Shown piece by piece: positions 1 to 9,482 of a stretch of 64,000 bases of DNA; within the stretch, counting starts at the first letter, position 1; each line of letters starts with the position of its first letter. The notes below the pieces were generated by a model, which was given only the letters and a program-made list of their open reading frames with translations, made no database searches and was not told the origin of the DNA. The DNA is taken from positions 98,901 to 162,900 of the forward strand of contig NZ_CABPSL010000012.1 in assembly GCF_902459665.1 (NCBI RefSeq), read 5' to 3'. Origin of the DNA: Pandoraea cepalis. Its GTDB lineage: Bacteria; Pseudomonadota; Gammaproteobacteria; Burkholderiales; Burkholderiaceae. The position numbers were made by a program, and so were the translations under genes.

Positions 1-547
1 TGAGCACCAGACGCGCGTTGGCCAGATCGTCCCCCGCCTGTTCGGCGGAGGCGCGCGCCCCTTCGACCTGACGACGGAGGCGGCCGAACAGATCGGTGTC
101 GTAGCTCACACCCAGACCCGCCTGCGCATTGTTCTGAACAGTCGACATGCTGGTCGACGTATAGCTCGTGACCGGCCGGTTTGCCGAGACGCGCTGGCGG
201 GCCAGACCGACCGACGCGTCGACTTCCGGCAGCCGTTGTGCCGAGGTGCCGGAGAGCGTCGCCTGGGCCTGGTCGTAATGCGCCACGGCGGCGGCGAGCG
301 TCTGGTTCTGCGCGAGCGCCTGCATTTCGAGCGCTTCCAGCACCGGGTCGCGGAAGGCCTTCCACCAATCCGGCTGCAGCGCCGCGTGCGACGGCTGGGC
401 GAGCTGCCACCCGGTGTCCGTCTTCCAGTCGGGCGGCACCGCGACGTCAGGCCGACGATAATCGGGGCCGACCGCACACCCACCGAGCCATGTGGCGACG
501 GCGAGCAGCGCCATGCCAGAGCGCGCGCCGCGCATTGGGGCGTTCAC
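1..547 (-). CDS. RND efflux outer-membrane channel, NodT/OprM family (N-terminal part only)
   Basis: This is the outer-membrane lipoprotein channel of a tripartite drug or solvent efflux pump. Only about 182 N-terminal residues are visible because the gene runs off base 1. The start is followed by a hydrophobic signal and a lipobox (LGGC) leading into AVGPDYRRP, the usual mature start of NodT/OprM proteins. The first helical segment follows, with WWKAFRDPVLEALEMQALAQN. The GTG at 547 overlaps the TGA of the upstream adaptor gene, implying translational coupling; an ATG at 535 is the alternative start. It is the third gene of the pump-adaptor-channel operon. Confidence 0.88.
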   Translation of the reverse strand, partial: MNAPMRGARSGMALLAVATWLGGCAVGPDYRRPDVAVPPDWKTDTGWQLAQPSHAALQPDWWKAFRDPVLEALEMQALAQNQTLAAAVAHYDQAQATLSGTSAQRLPEVDASVGLARQRVSANRPVTSYTSTSMSTVQNNAQAGLGVSYDTDLFGRLRRQVEGARASAEQAGDDLANARLVL

Positions 548-1797
548 GACTGGCCCCCTGGCGCCTTGCCGTCGGGTTTGGCCGCCGGGGCGGACTTGAC
601 CGCCAGCGCTTTGGCTTGCACCTGATCGCCGTCGTCGATCGAATCGCTCGGATTGACGATGACACGGTCGGTCGGGGACACCCCGGCAGACAATTCCAGC
701 GACTGTCCCAGATCGCGCGCGATTGCAATCTTGTGGAGATGCACGACACCCTGGTCGTCCGCGACCGCCACGCGCGGCCCCTCGGCGCGGAACAGCAGGG
801 CGTTGGCCGGCACGCTCAGATGGGCTTGCACGGCGCTTGGCAGCGCAAGCTGCACATAAGCGCCTGGGCGCAGCCTTCCGTCGGGATTGGGGAGGGCGGC
901 GTCGATTTGCAGCGAGCGAGTCGCCACGTCGATGGCGCCGGACACATGCGTGATCTTGCCTAGAAAGTGCATGCCGGGCAGTTCGGCTTGCGTCACGACC
1001 ACGGGCTGACCGACGCTCACGCTCTGCGCATAGGCCTGCGGCACCTGCACGGTGACGCGCAGCGGATCCGTCTGCGCCAGCGAAAACAGTGCGCGGCTGT
1101 TGCCGCTGCCCGCATCGATGAGATCGCCGATGTCGACGTTGCGCTGGGTGATCACGCCGTCGAACGGCGCGACGATGCGCTTGAAAGACTCGAGTTGCTG
1201 AAGCCGTTTGACATTGGCGTCGGCCGCCGCCAGGTTGGCGATACCCTGCGTGTACGTGCTCTGGCGCTCGTCGAGTTCCTGCTGCGAGACGGCGTCGCGC
1301 TGGCGTAGTTGCTGCCAGCGCGCGAGCGACGATTTCGCAAGTCCAAGGCTGGCATCGATCTGGTTGCGCTGGGCGATGGCCTGGGCAAGTTCCTGATCGA
1401 TTTCAGGGGTGTCGAGTTCGGCCAGCAACTGACCCTGCTTGACGCGGGCACCGATGTCCACGTATCGCCGCCGCAAATAACCGGTCGCTCGGGCATAGAT
1501 GGGCGACTCGACCGCGCCGCGCAACGTGGCGGGCAACAGCGTTTCGCTTGCCGGCGTCGGTTGTGGCGTGACGACGCTGACATATTGCAATGCGTTCTCG
1601 GCTGTGGCCTTGGCGACGTCGCGACGTTGCAGCGCATTGGAGATTGTCGTGCGTGCCGCGCCGGCCGCGAGCAACACGGCCACGACGATCAACACGCGCC
1701 TGGCGCGCCGGAATTCGCCCTGTCGCGGGGGCAACTGCCGGCCGTCGGCGGGATTGTGTTCGGGAATGGCCAGTTCGGCGTGATGTTTTTCGGTCAT
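544..1797 (-). CDS. RND efflux periplasmic adaptor (membrane fusion protein)
   Basis: The 417-residue periplasmic adaptor links the inner-membrane pump to the outer-membrane channel. A single N-terminal hydrophobic anchor lies near residues 35-55. The lipoyl/barrel-sandwich half-motif (YARATGYLRRRYVDIGARVK) is followed by a coiled-coil hairpin around residues 130-200. The second lipoyl half (APFDGVITQRNVDIGD) and a beta-barrel region come next. The length is normal for the family. It starts 12 bases after the pump gene ends and overlaps the channel gene at its 3' end, so the three genes form one operon. Substrate is unknown. Confidence 0.92.
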   Translation of the reverse strand: MTEKHHAELAIPEHNPADGRQLPPRQGEFRRARRVLIVVAVLLAAGAARTTISNALQRRDVAKATAENALQYVSVVTPQPTPASETLLPATLRGAVESPIYARATGYLRRRYVDIGARVKQGQLLAELDTPEIDQELAQAIAQRNQIDASLGLAKSSLARWQQLRQRDAVSQQELDERQSTYTQGIANLAAADANVKRLQQLESFKRIVAPFDGVITQRNVDIGDLIDAGSGNSRALFSLAQTDPLRVTVQVPQAYAQSVSVGQPVVVTQAELPGMHFLGKITHVSGAIDVATRSLQIDAALPNPDGRLRPGAYVQLALPSAVQAHLSVPANALLFRAEGPRVAVADDQGVVHLHKIAIARDLGQSLELSAGVSPTDRVIVNPSDSIDDGDQVQAKALAVKSAPAAKPDGKAPGGQS

Positions 1798-1809
1798 GGG
1801 GGGCCCCCG

Positions 1810-4800
1810 TCAGGATGGGGTATTGGGTTCGGCACGGCGTGCTTTGCGTCGCGCGAGTCGCGTATGCACGCCGGCGAAGACCAGCGGCACGAAGAAGAGC
1901 GTCGAGACCGTGGCAAACAGCAGGCCGCCGATCACCGCGCGGCCCAACGGCGCGTTCTGCTCGGCACCTTCGCCGAGACCGAGGGCCATCGGCACCATGC
2001 CGATCATCATGGCGAGCGCCGTCATCAACACCGGACGGATTCGGCTCGCCCCGGCTTCGAGCGCCGCTTTGAGTGGCGCCATGCCCGCTTCCATGCGCTG
2101 GCGTGCGAAGGCGACCACGAGAATGCTGTTGGCCGTGGCCACGCCCATCGTCATGATGGCCCCCGTGAGCGCAGGCACCGAGAGCCGTGTGCCGGTCAGG
2201 AACAGCATCCAGACGATGCCCGCGAGGGCGGCGGGCAGGGCACTCACGATGATGAGCGGATCGACCCATGACTGGAAATTCACCACGATCAGCAAATAGA
2301 CGAGCACGATGGCCATCGCCACGCCCAGGCCCAGCCCAAGGTATGAGCTTTGCATCGTGCTGACCTGGCCGCGCACTGTGATCTGGCTGCCGCGCGGCAA
2401 GTCCGTGCGCGCCTGGGCCACGAGCCGGTCGATATCGCGCGCGACGCTTCCCAGGTCCCGGCCTTCCACGCTCACGAAGATGTCGATCACCGGCCGGATG
2501 TTGTAGTGGCTGACCACCGCGAAGCGCTGCGTCGGCTCGACCGTCACGAAGTTGGCGAGCAGTTGCGGCTGGCCGTTGTTGGTCGTGCCCGCCACCGGCA
2601 GACGCAGCAAGTCGTCGAGGGAGCTGATACGGTACTGCGGCGATTGCACCGACAGGCTGTACTCCACGCCGTTCTGCGGATTGAACCAGAAGCCCGGCGA
2701 CGTCTGCGAGCTGCCGGAGAGCGAGATCAGCACGTTCTGGGCGACGGCGTTGGCGTTCAGGTTCAGCTGCTGCAAGCGAGTGCGGTCCATGTTCAGGTGG
2801 ATCGTCGGCGCGTTGATCCGTTGCTGGATATGCGTGTCGACGGTGCCGGGCACCTGTCGCACCTGCTTGAGGAGCTTCGTCGCGGCGTCGAAATTCGCCA
2901 GTTGTCGAGCGCCGCTGATCTGAATGTCGATGGCCGCGGGCAGCCCGAAGTTGAGAATCTGCGTGACGATGTCGGCCGGTTGAAAAAAGAACTCGACGCC
3001 GGGGAAGCGCTGCGGCAGCACCGCACGAAGCTTGTCGATATAGCCTGTGCTCGGGTGATGGTCGGGGGTGAGCGCGATCTGAATTTCGCCGTCGAGCGTG
3101 CCAATGGTGCCCGCGTTGCTGTACGAGAGATTGATACCGCTGTAGGGCAGGCCCAGGTTGTCGAGAATCGTTTCGAGTTCGTTGGCGGGCACGATCTCGC
3201 GCACGACCTTTTCGACTTCATCGGCCAGACGCGCCGTCTCCTCGATGCGCGTGCCGGTGGGCGCGCGCATGTGCAACCGGATGTTGCCCGCGTCCACGCT
3301 CGGGAAGAAATCCGCCCCCAACGCGAACACCAGCCCCATCGACAGCACGCAGAACGCCAGGAAACCCGTGGCGAATACGCGCCGGCGTACCAGCAGCATC
3401 GAGAGCACGGCGATGTAGGCGGCGCGCATGCGCTCGAAGGCGGCGTCGAAGCGCAGATAGACGCGCCGGAACGCCCCGGGCGCCGCGTTCGGATCGGCCG
3501 CGCGGGCGTGTCCCATGAGCAGCATCGCGAGCGTGGGCACCAGCGTGCGCGACAATAGGTATGAGGCCAGCATCGCAAACACGACCGCCTCGGCGAGCGG
3601 CACGAACAGGTAGCGCGCCACCCCCGTCAGGAAGAACATCGGCACGAACACGATACAGATGCATAGCGTCGAGACCAGGGCAGGCACGGCAATTTCGCCC
3701 GCACCGTCGAGAATCGCCTGGTGCAGCGGCGTGCCCATATGCAGATGGCGCTCGATGTTCTCGATGGTCACCGTCGCGTCGTCGACCAGGATCCCCACGG
3801 CCAGCGCCAATCCGCCCAGCGTCATGATGTTGATCGTTTGACCGAGCGCATGCAGCGCGAGCAGCGACGACAGAATCGAGAGCGGGATCGAGATGGCAAT
3901 GATGCAGGTGCTGCGCCAGTTGCCGAGGAACAGCAGGATCATGGCGGCCGTGAGCGCGGCGGCGATCAGCGCTTCGCGAATCACCCCTTGCACCGCTGCC
4001 TTCACGAACACCGACTGATCGAACAGCGCGGAGATGTGCAGATCCGGCGGCAGCGCGGCGCGGGCTTCGGGCAGCAGGGCCTTGAGCGAGTCGACCACCG
4101 ACAGCGTGGAGGCATCGCCCGTCTTCATGACCGACATCAGCACGCCGCGCTGGCCGTTCTGGCGCACGATGTTCGTCTGCGGCGAGAAGCCGGTGCGCAC
4201 GTGCGCGACTTCGCGCAGATAGGTCGTGGCGCCGTTTACCGTACGCACCGGGATGTTGTTCAGGCCCTCGACCGTGGCCGGCGACCCGTTCATGTCGACG
4301 CTGTACTCACGCGGGCCGATCTTCGTTGTGCCGGTCGGCAGGATCAGGTTCTGGGCGTTGACGGCAGCCACCACGTCCTGCGCCGTCAATCCCTTGGCGA
4401 GCAAGGCGCGCGTGTCGATGTCCACGGAGATCAGCCGCGTCTTGCCCCCGTACGGATAGGGCACGGCGGCCCCCGGGATCGTCACCAACTGCGGCCGCAG
4501 GAAATTGAGCGCCGTGTCGTTGAGCGCGGGTTCCGACAGGCTAGGGCTCGACAAGCCGAGCTGCATTACCGGAATCGACGAGGCCGAGTAGCTGATGATG
4601 AGCGGCGGCGTGGCGCCCGGCGGCATCTGCTTGACCTGCGCCTGCTCGATCGCCACGACCTGGGCGATGGCCGTCTGGAGGTTCGCCGTCGGCTGGAGGA
4701 AGATCTTGATGATACCGATGCCGGGCAGCGATTGCGACTCGATGTGCTCGATGTTGTTGACGGTGGTCGTCAGTCCGCGTTCGTTGCCGGAGATGATCCG

Positions 4801-4983
4801 GTTGGCGACATCCTGTGCTGCCAGGCCGTTATAGGTCCAGATGACGCTGATGACGGGAATGTTGATCTCCGGCAGCACGTCGACCGGTGTGCGCATGAGC
4901 GCGAGCGGCGTAGCGAGCAGGATCAGGATGGCCATCACGATGAACGTGTAGGGCCGCTTGAGCGCAACGTTGACAATCCACAT
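1810..4983 (-). CDS. RND efflux pump, inner-membrane permease (AcrB/HAE1-like)
   Basis: This 1057-residue proton-driven inner-membrane pump has the family length, with an N-terminal transmembrane segment (KRPYTFIVMAILILLATPLA) followed by the start of the large periplasmic loop. The transmembrane-4 motif GILVDDATVTIENIERH carries the Asp-Asp pair used for proton relay in HAE1-type drug exporters; metal exporters (CusA/CzcA) differ in this motif. A second block of helices lies near residues 855-1040. It is the first gene of the operon. No regulator gene is visible on either side within the window, so control cannot be read here. Confidence 0.93.
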   Translation of the reverse strand: MWIVNVALKRPYTFIVMAILILLATPLALMRTPVDVLPEINIPVISVIWTYNGLAAQDVANRIISGNERGLTTTVNNIEHIESQSLPGIGIIKIFLQPTANLQTAIAQVVAIEQAQVKQMPPGATPPLIISYSASSIPVMQLGLSSPSLSEPALNDTALNFLRPQLVTIPGAAVPYPYGGKTRLISVDIDTRALLAKGLTAQDVVAAVNAQNLILPTGTTKIGPREYSVDMNGSPATVEGLNNIPVRTVNGATTYLREVAHVRTGFSPQTNIVRQNGQRGVLMSVMKTGDASTLSVVDSLKALLPEARAALPPDLHISALFDQSVFVKAAVQGVIREALIAAALTAAMILLFLGNWRSTCIIAISIPLSILSSLLALHALGQTINIMTLGGLALAVGILVDDATVTIENIERHLHMGTPLHQAILDGAGEIAVPALVSTLCICIVFVPMFFLTGVARYLFVPLAEAVVFAMLASYLLSRTLVPTLAMLLMGHARAADPNAAPGAFRRVYLRFDAAFERMRAAYIAVLSMLLVRRRVFATGFLAFCVLSMGLVFALGADFFPSVDAGNIRLHMRAPTGTRIEETARLADEVEKVVREIVPANELETILDNLGLPYSGINLSYSNAGTIGTLDGEIQIALTPDHHPSTGYIDKLRAVLPQRFPGVEFFFQPADIVTQILNFGLPAAIDIQISGARQLANFDAATKLLKQVRQVPGTVDTHIQQRINAPTIHLNMDRTRLQQLNLNANAVAQNVLISLSGSSQTSPGFWFNPQNGVEYSLSVQSPQYRISSLDDLLRLPVAGTTNNGQPQLLANFVTVEPTQRFAVVSHYNIRPVIDIFVSVEGRDLGSVARDIDRLVAQARTDLPRGSQITVRGQVSTMQSSYLGLGLGVAMAIVLVYLLIVVNFQSWVDPLIIVSALPAALAGIVWMLFLTGTRLSVPALTGAIMTMGVATANSILVVAFARQRMEAGMAPLKAALEAGASRIRPVLMTALAMMIGMVPMALGLGEGAEQNAPLGRAVIGGLLFATVSTLFFVPLVFAGVHTRLARRKARRAEPNTPS

Positions 4984-5248
4984 GGTTCAGACGCGCTCGG
5001 GCGCAGTCGCAGACTTACGGGGCAAGGGCCGTCCGGCGCGCGTGCGCCATGGCGCGGCACCGGTCCCGGAAGGAATGTCGCCATGGTAGGGGCGCACCCC
5101 CAACGCCAAAATGGCGCGAAAGTGGCGAAATTGACAGAAATCTCGGCGCCGGCCGCACAGCCTTGTCCAACAAGGCGCTGTGCGCGGTCACGACGAGGGG
5201 CGTGGCATATTACGGTGTGTTGCGCGTTGAACGAGACGCGCAAAAAAA

Positions 5249-5278
5249 ATGGCTGGGGGCAACGCGTCCCCCAGCCAT
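5249..5278 (-). terminator. Rho-independent terminator of the glycosyltransferase gene
   Basis: A 9-bp perfect stem GGCTGGGGG/CCCCCAGCC (5251-5259 and 5268-5276) has a short loop and is flanked by an A-tract at 5242-5249. On the minus strand this A-tract becomes a run of U. It lies about 25 bases downstream of the stop at 5301. The remaining 4984-5248 interval is the promoter region of the RND operon; I see no gene in it. Confidence 0.85.
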
Positions 5279-5300
5279 TCCTGCCTCGGCGCGGCCGCGC

Positions 5301-7016
5301 TCAGTTGGCGGTCGGCGGTGTGTCGGTCGTCGGCTTCTCGATGATCACGCGACGGTTGTCGCGCGCGATGACCTTCATCGGCAGACCGAGCGTCTCGAGC
5401 ACGGTGAACTTTTGCGGGTCGACCAGCGCAAGCGCCTTGGGCGCCGCCATCCAGACGTCGGCAAACTTGTTGAGCGTCGGGATCCAGCTATCCGGCGCTT
5501 GCGAGATGCCGAATTCGAGTTCGTCCTGCACCGCCACCATGATCATGGTGTGACGCAGGTAGAACGGCATCGTGTGGTCGAGCGTGCCGACGGAGTAGAA
5601 CGGCGTGTCCGGTCCCAGGCGATCCATTTCCGCACGCACGGCCGGCACCAGATCGATCCCGGAGCTGCTGCGCCCGAAGGCTTCATGCCCGGAACCGCCG
5701 ATCATCGCAAACGCCAGCCACGCGCCGGCAAAGGCGACGAGCGCCTGCTTCGTGCTGCGCGTGCTCAGCCAGCGCGCGATGGCGAGGCCGATCAGTCCGG
5801 CGACGCTGGCGGCGTAAAGGTAGTACGAGAAGGTGCGGTAGGCTTCGACCGGATTGCGACTATCGGAGTGATGGGAGAGAAAGACCAGGCACGTCACGAT
5901 CGTCGCCACGAACAGCACGGCGGACACGACGAGGTGCTTGCGCAGCGACTCGCGCGAGATGCCCGCGAGCCCCAGCCCAATCAGCAGTGCCAGGGCCGGC
6001 GCGACCGGCAGCACGTACGACAGCAGTTTCGAGTGCGACACCGAGAAGAAGCAGAAGATGAACACGGCCCAGACCGTGAGCATCAGTACCGGACGGAACC
6101 CATTGGCCTGACGCGGTGCAGCGCGCGACGCCGAGACGACGCGCGGAATCATCGACAGCCATGGCAGGAAGCCGATGATCAGCACCGGCACGAAGTACCA
6201 CAGCGCGCCGGGACGATGGTGATCGGGCTTCAGGAAGCGGTTGAAGTGCTCGTTGATGAAGAAGAATTCGAAGAACGACGGGTTGCGCGCCATGACCGCG
6301 GCGAACCACGGCACGGTGACGGCGAACATCACGATCAGGCCGCTCGCAAGGTGCAGACGCTTCCACAGGGCCCAGTCGCGTGAAATCAGCGTGTAGATGA
6401 TGAGGACCGCACCGGGCAACACCACGCCGATCAGCCCCTTGCTCAGGATCGACAGGCCCATCGCCGCCCAGCACAGCCACATCCAGTTGCGGACCTGCGT
6501 GTCGGTGAGCCCGGGGCGTTGCGCCAGCAGCAGCGAGCACAGCGCCAGCCCCATCATGAACGACACGCCCATATCGAGCACGTTGAAGTGGCCGAGCAGG
6601 CTCCACAGCGGGGCACTTGCCAGCGCCAGCGCGGCAAAGAAGCCCGCGCGCGCGCCGAACACCCGACGGCCGGTATAACCGACGAGCAGCACGCCGCCGA
6701 AACCGGTCAATGCGGTCCACAGACGGGCCTGCCAGTCGCCCAGTCCGAAGATCATGAACGTCAGCGCGTTCATCCAAGTCTGGAGCGGCGGTTTCTCGAA
6801 GTATAGATAGCCGTTGTAGCGCGGGGTGACCCAATCGCCGGTCACCAGCATTTCGCGCGCCATCTCGGCGTAGCGGCCTTCGTCGCTAGGCACCAGATGG
6901 CGCAGGTTCAATACGCCGAACCAGACCAGCGCGAATGTGGCCAGCAGCCAGAGCAGGGCGGCGGGAGAGATCGGCCAGGGTTCCAGCCCGGCGTCACGTT
7001 GAGGGCGTATGGACAT
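5301..7016 (-). CDS. ArnT/GT39-type membrane glycosyltransferase
   Basis: A 571-residue polytopic membrane glycosyltransferase of the ArnT/PMT family, which moves a sugar from a polyprenyl carrier to an outer-leaflet acceptor. ArnT itself transfers 4-amino-4-deoxy-L-arabinose to lipid A and gives polymyxin resistance. The first periplasmic loop carries the signature SDEGRYAEMAREM with the catalytic acidic residue, then GDWVTPRYNGYLYFEKPPL, both typical of ArnT-like enzymes. About a dozen hydrophobic segments follow, then a soluble C-terminal domain. No arnB, arnC or arnA genes are adjacent, so the donor sugar is not shown. It sits 60 bases downstream of a two-component system that may control it. 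Confidence 0.78.
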   Translation of the reverse strand: MSIRPQRDAGLEPWPISPAALLWLLATFALVWFGVLNLRHLVPSDEGRYAEMAREMLVTGDWVTPRYNGYLYFEKPPLQTWMNALTFMIFGLGDWQARLWTALTGFGGVLLVGYTGRRVFGARAGFFAALALASAPLWSLLGHFNVLDMGVSFMMGLALCSLLLAQRPGLTDTQVRNWMWLCWAAMGLSILSKGLIGVVLPGAVLIIYTLISRDWALWKRLHLASGLIVMFAVTVPWFAAVMARNPSFFEFFFINEHFNRFLKPDHHRPGALWYFVPVLIIGFLPWLSMIPRVVSASRAAPRQANGFRPVLMLTVWAVFIFCFFSVSHSKLLSYVLPVAPALALLIGLGLAGISRESLRKHLVVSAVLFVATIVTCLVFLSHHSDSRNPVEAYRTFSYYLYAASVAGLIGLAIARWLSTRSTKQALVAFAGAWLAFAMIGGSGHEAFGRSSSGIDLVPAVRAEMDRLGPDTPFYSVGTLDHTMPFYLRHTMIMVAVQDELEFGISQAPDSWIPTLNKFADVWMAAPKALALVDPQKFTVLETLGLPMKVIARDNRRVIIEKPTTDTPPTAN

Positions 7017-7076
7017 GAATGGGAGGTTTCCGGTCTTGTTGAATGAGGTAAGTGTCGTGAATAAGGCGCATGACGT

Positions 7077-8444
7077 TCAGGCGCCGGTGTTGTCGGCGGC
7101 ATCGGGGTTAGGCAGCGTCACACGCACATGCAAGCCGCGCGGCGGAGTCGGACTGGCATCCGCCAGCGTCACCCGACCGCCGAGGCGGTCGACGATCGCG
7201 CGCACGATGGCGAGGCCCAGGCCCGTGCCTTCGCCGCCGTGATCGCGGGCCTCGCGTTGGTCGCTCGCGCGGTAGAACGCGTCGAACACGCGCTCGCGCT
7301 TGTCGGCGTCGATGCCTGGCCCCGAGTCGATCACGTCGATGACCACCTCGGCCGCCGTGGCCGACAGGCGCACGCCGACACTGCCGCCCGCCGGCGTATA
7401 GCGCACGGCATTGCCGACAAGATTGCTCAGCAGCGTGACAATATCGCGTTTCGATCCCGTCACGCGAAGATTGGGGCGCCCGGGCGCCGCCTGAGACGTA
7501 TCGACCAGGTCGAGCACGATCTGCTTGCGGTCCGCCAGCACGAAGACGTCTTCGAGCGCTTCGTGCACGGCGGGCAGCAGCGTGAGCGGCGTGGCGGCAA
7601 CCGTCGGGGCGCTCTGGGCGCGCGCGAGGGTCAGCAATTGTTCGAGCAGCGCGCGTGTGCGGCGCAGCCCGCTCTTGAGCTTGGTCAGGCGATTGCGCGT
7701 CTCGGTATCGAGGGGCACCGGGTCGAGTGCCCGGTCGAGGTTCTCGGACTGAATCACCAAAGCGGTCACCGGCGAGCGCAATTCGTGCGCGGCGTCGGCC
7801 ACAAACCGGCGCTGCTCGTCGAGCGCCTTGGCGAGTCGCGCCAGCAGACGATTGATCGACACGATGAACGGCTCGATTTCCGTGGGCGCGTCTTGCGCGT
7901 CGAGGCCGCGCAGATCGGTATCGCGCCGGGTGTCGACATCGTCGGCCAAGCGCTGCACCGGTCGCCACGCGCGGCGCACCGTCACGACGATGGCGCCGAT
8001 GAGCAACGGCACGAACCCCACGAAGGGCAGCGCAGTGCGCAGGCCGCTGTTACGCGCAATCTCGTTGCGCCCTTCCGTTGGCTGGGCGACAACGATACGC
8101 AGCTCCGGCTCGATAGTGCGCACGAAGGCGCGCCAGGTGTGGTCGCCCGTATTGACCGTGTGAAAACCGTCGGCCAGCGTGACCGGGAAGCTGCCGCCGA
8201 GCCGCTGTACCGTGAGACGGTAGTCGTGGTCCTCGACCGGCAGGCCATGCATGGCGCTGTCGGCCTCGGCGAGATTGCGGGTGTCGACGAGCGCGGCGAG
8301 TTGCAGCAGTTGATCGTCCTGGAAACGGTAGGCCTCGCGAAAGGCCGCCGCGTAGGAGACGAAGCCCGCGACGATGGCCAGTCCCAGCGCACAGGCCGAG
8401 AGCGTGACCACCAGTCGCGACTGCAGCGAACGCATCATGATCAT
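7077..8444 (-). CDS. Two-component sensor histidine kinase (PmrB/QseC-like)
   Basis: An inner-membrane sensor kinase of about 455 residues. It has an N-terminal transmembrane segment, a periplasmic sensor of about 140 residues and a second transmembrane segment (PFVGFVPLLIGAIVVTV). A linker follows, then HisKA with the phospho-acceptor His in FVADAAHELRSPVTAL. The ATPase domain has an N box (NLVGNAVRYTPAGG), a G1 box (DSGPGID) and a G2 box (GTGLGLAIV). The ATG at 8444 overlaps the regulator's TGA (ATGA), which fixes the start; the longer reading frame upstream is an overlap artefact. Paired with a PmrA-like regulator and an ArnT-like enzyme, it may sense envelope or cationic stress. Confidence 0.9.
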   Translation of the reverse strand: MIMMRSLQSRLVVTLSACALGLAIVAGFVSYAAAFREAYRFQDDQLLQLAALVDTRNLAEADSAMHGLPVEDHDYRLTVQRLGGSFPVTLADGFHTVNTGDHTWRAFVRTIEPELRIVVAQPTEGRNEIARNSGLRTALPFVGFVPLLIGAIVVTVRRAWRPVQRLADDVDTRRDTDLRGLDAQDAPTEIEPFIVSINRLLARLAKALDEQRRFVADAAHELRSPVTALVIQSENLDRALDPVPLDTETRNRLTKLKSGLRRTRALLEQLLTLARAQSAPTVAATPLTLLPAVHEALEDVFVLADRKQIVLDLVDTSQAAPGRPNLRVTGSKRDIVTLLSNLVGNAVRYTPAGGSVGVRLSATAAEVVIDVIDSGPGIDADKRERVFDAFYRASDQREARDHGGEGTGLGLAIVRAIVDRLGGRVTLADASPTPPRGLHVRVTLPNPDAADNTGA

Positions 8445-9100
8445 GGCTTGGGCACCAGCCAGCCCGCACCACGGATATTGCGGATGACGTCCGCCCCGAG
8501 CTTCTTGCGAATGGAATGGATCAGGAAGTCGATCATGTTGCTTTCGATCTCTTCGCCCCACCCGTAGAGGCGGTGCTCCAGCGCGTCGCGCGAGAGGATC
8601 GTGCCCGGGCGCAGCATCAGCGCGTGCAGCAGGGCGTATTCGCGTGCCGAGAGCACACAATGGTTCTCGCCGTAACTGGCCTGGTGGGTGGCGGGGTCGA
8701 GGACCAGCGCGCCGTTCGTGAGCACCGGTGCGGCAACGCCCGCCTGCCGGCGGATCACGGCGCGCATGCGCGCAAGCAACTCGCCCACTTCGAACGGCTT
8801 CACAACGAAGTCGTCGGCGCCCAGATCAAGCCCGTGGATGATGTCGTCGGCACCGTCGCGGGCCGTCACCACGATGATGGGCGTGCGTCCTCCCGCCGTG
8901 CGGTGCGCCCGCAGCACCTCCCAGCCGTCTCGCCCGGGCAGCCCGAGGTCGAGCAGCATGAGGTCGTAGCTGTGCGCGGCCAGCGCCGCCAGGGCGGCGT
9001 CGCCGTCACGACACCAGTCGGCCGCATAAGAGGCGTCCTTGAGCGCCTGCATCATGGCCTCACCGATCATGGTGTCGTCTTCTACGAGCAATATCCGCAT
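8441..9100 (-). CDS. Two-component response regulator, OmpR/PmrA type
   Basis: A 219-residue response regulator that starts at MRILLVEDD. The receiver domain has the acidic pocket (EDD), the phospho-acceptor Asp in LMLLDLGLPG and the conserved Lys in DDFVVKPF. The C-terminal winged helix follows, with LSAREYALLHALM and DALEHRLYGW. The start at 9100 gives the standard family N terminus; an upstream ATG-like extension of 10 residues has no homology feel. It is co-translated with the kinase. Upstream bases 9101-9240 hold its promoter. Confidence 0.92.
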   Translation of the reverse strand: MRILLVEDDTMIGEAMMQALKDASYAADWCRDGDAALAALAAHSYDLMLLDLGLPGRDGWEVLRAHRTAGGRTPIIVVTARDGADDIIHGLDLGADDFVVKPFEVGELLARMRAVIRRQAGVAAPVLTNGALVLDPATHQASYGENHCVLSAREYALLHALMLRPGTILSRDALEHRLYGWGEEIESNMIDFLIHSIRKKLGADVIRNIRGAGWLVPKP

Positions 9101-9482
9101 GGTTTTCCGAACGCTTCCCGACGTCGCCACGCAGACGAACGCCTGATACCCCGCTCGTCACGCAGGACGGCACGGGCGCACGATAGCGCGCGAGAATTAG
9201 GAGAAACTTAGTCCGCGGCGAGGTGCGTCCGCGCGACTATGCCATGCAAACCAATAGCTAATCAATGACTTAGCAAGGTTTTTTCACGTAACCTCGCCGC
9301 GGTGGGACCGCGTCGGCTTAGTTGTGAGGCATCGCTGAGGCCGGTTGGCGTCGTTTCACAGCGGATCGGGAGACAAATACGGCGACCCAACGCCAGCGGG
9401 CCGGCTAGTGCCGGCCCATGCGTTTGAAATGATTGTCTGGCGCCAGACCGGACCCTCTCGAACCCTTTCGCCGGGAGGCCGC
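9101..9482. other. Intergenic region between metE and the two-component system
   Basis: No gene is seen in these 382 bases. A perfect 8-bp hairpin GGGCCGGC/GCCGGCCC (9398-9405 and 9410-9417) lies 65 bases past the metE stop. It has no T-tract on either strand, so it is only a possible weak or Rho-assisted terminator. The stretch 9230-9290 is more AT-rich and probably holds the promoter of the regulator gene. Confidence 0.4.

Noticed and set aside
8445..8660. N-terminal extension of the sensor kinase
   Set aside because: It overlaps the response-regulator gene; the ATG in the ATGA overlap at 8444 gives the normal membrane start.
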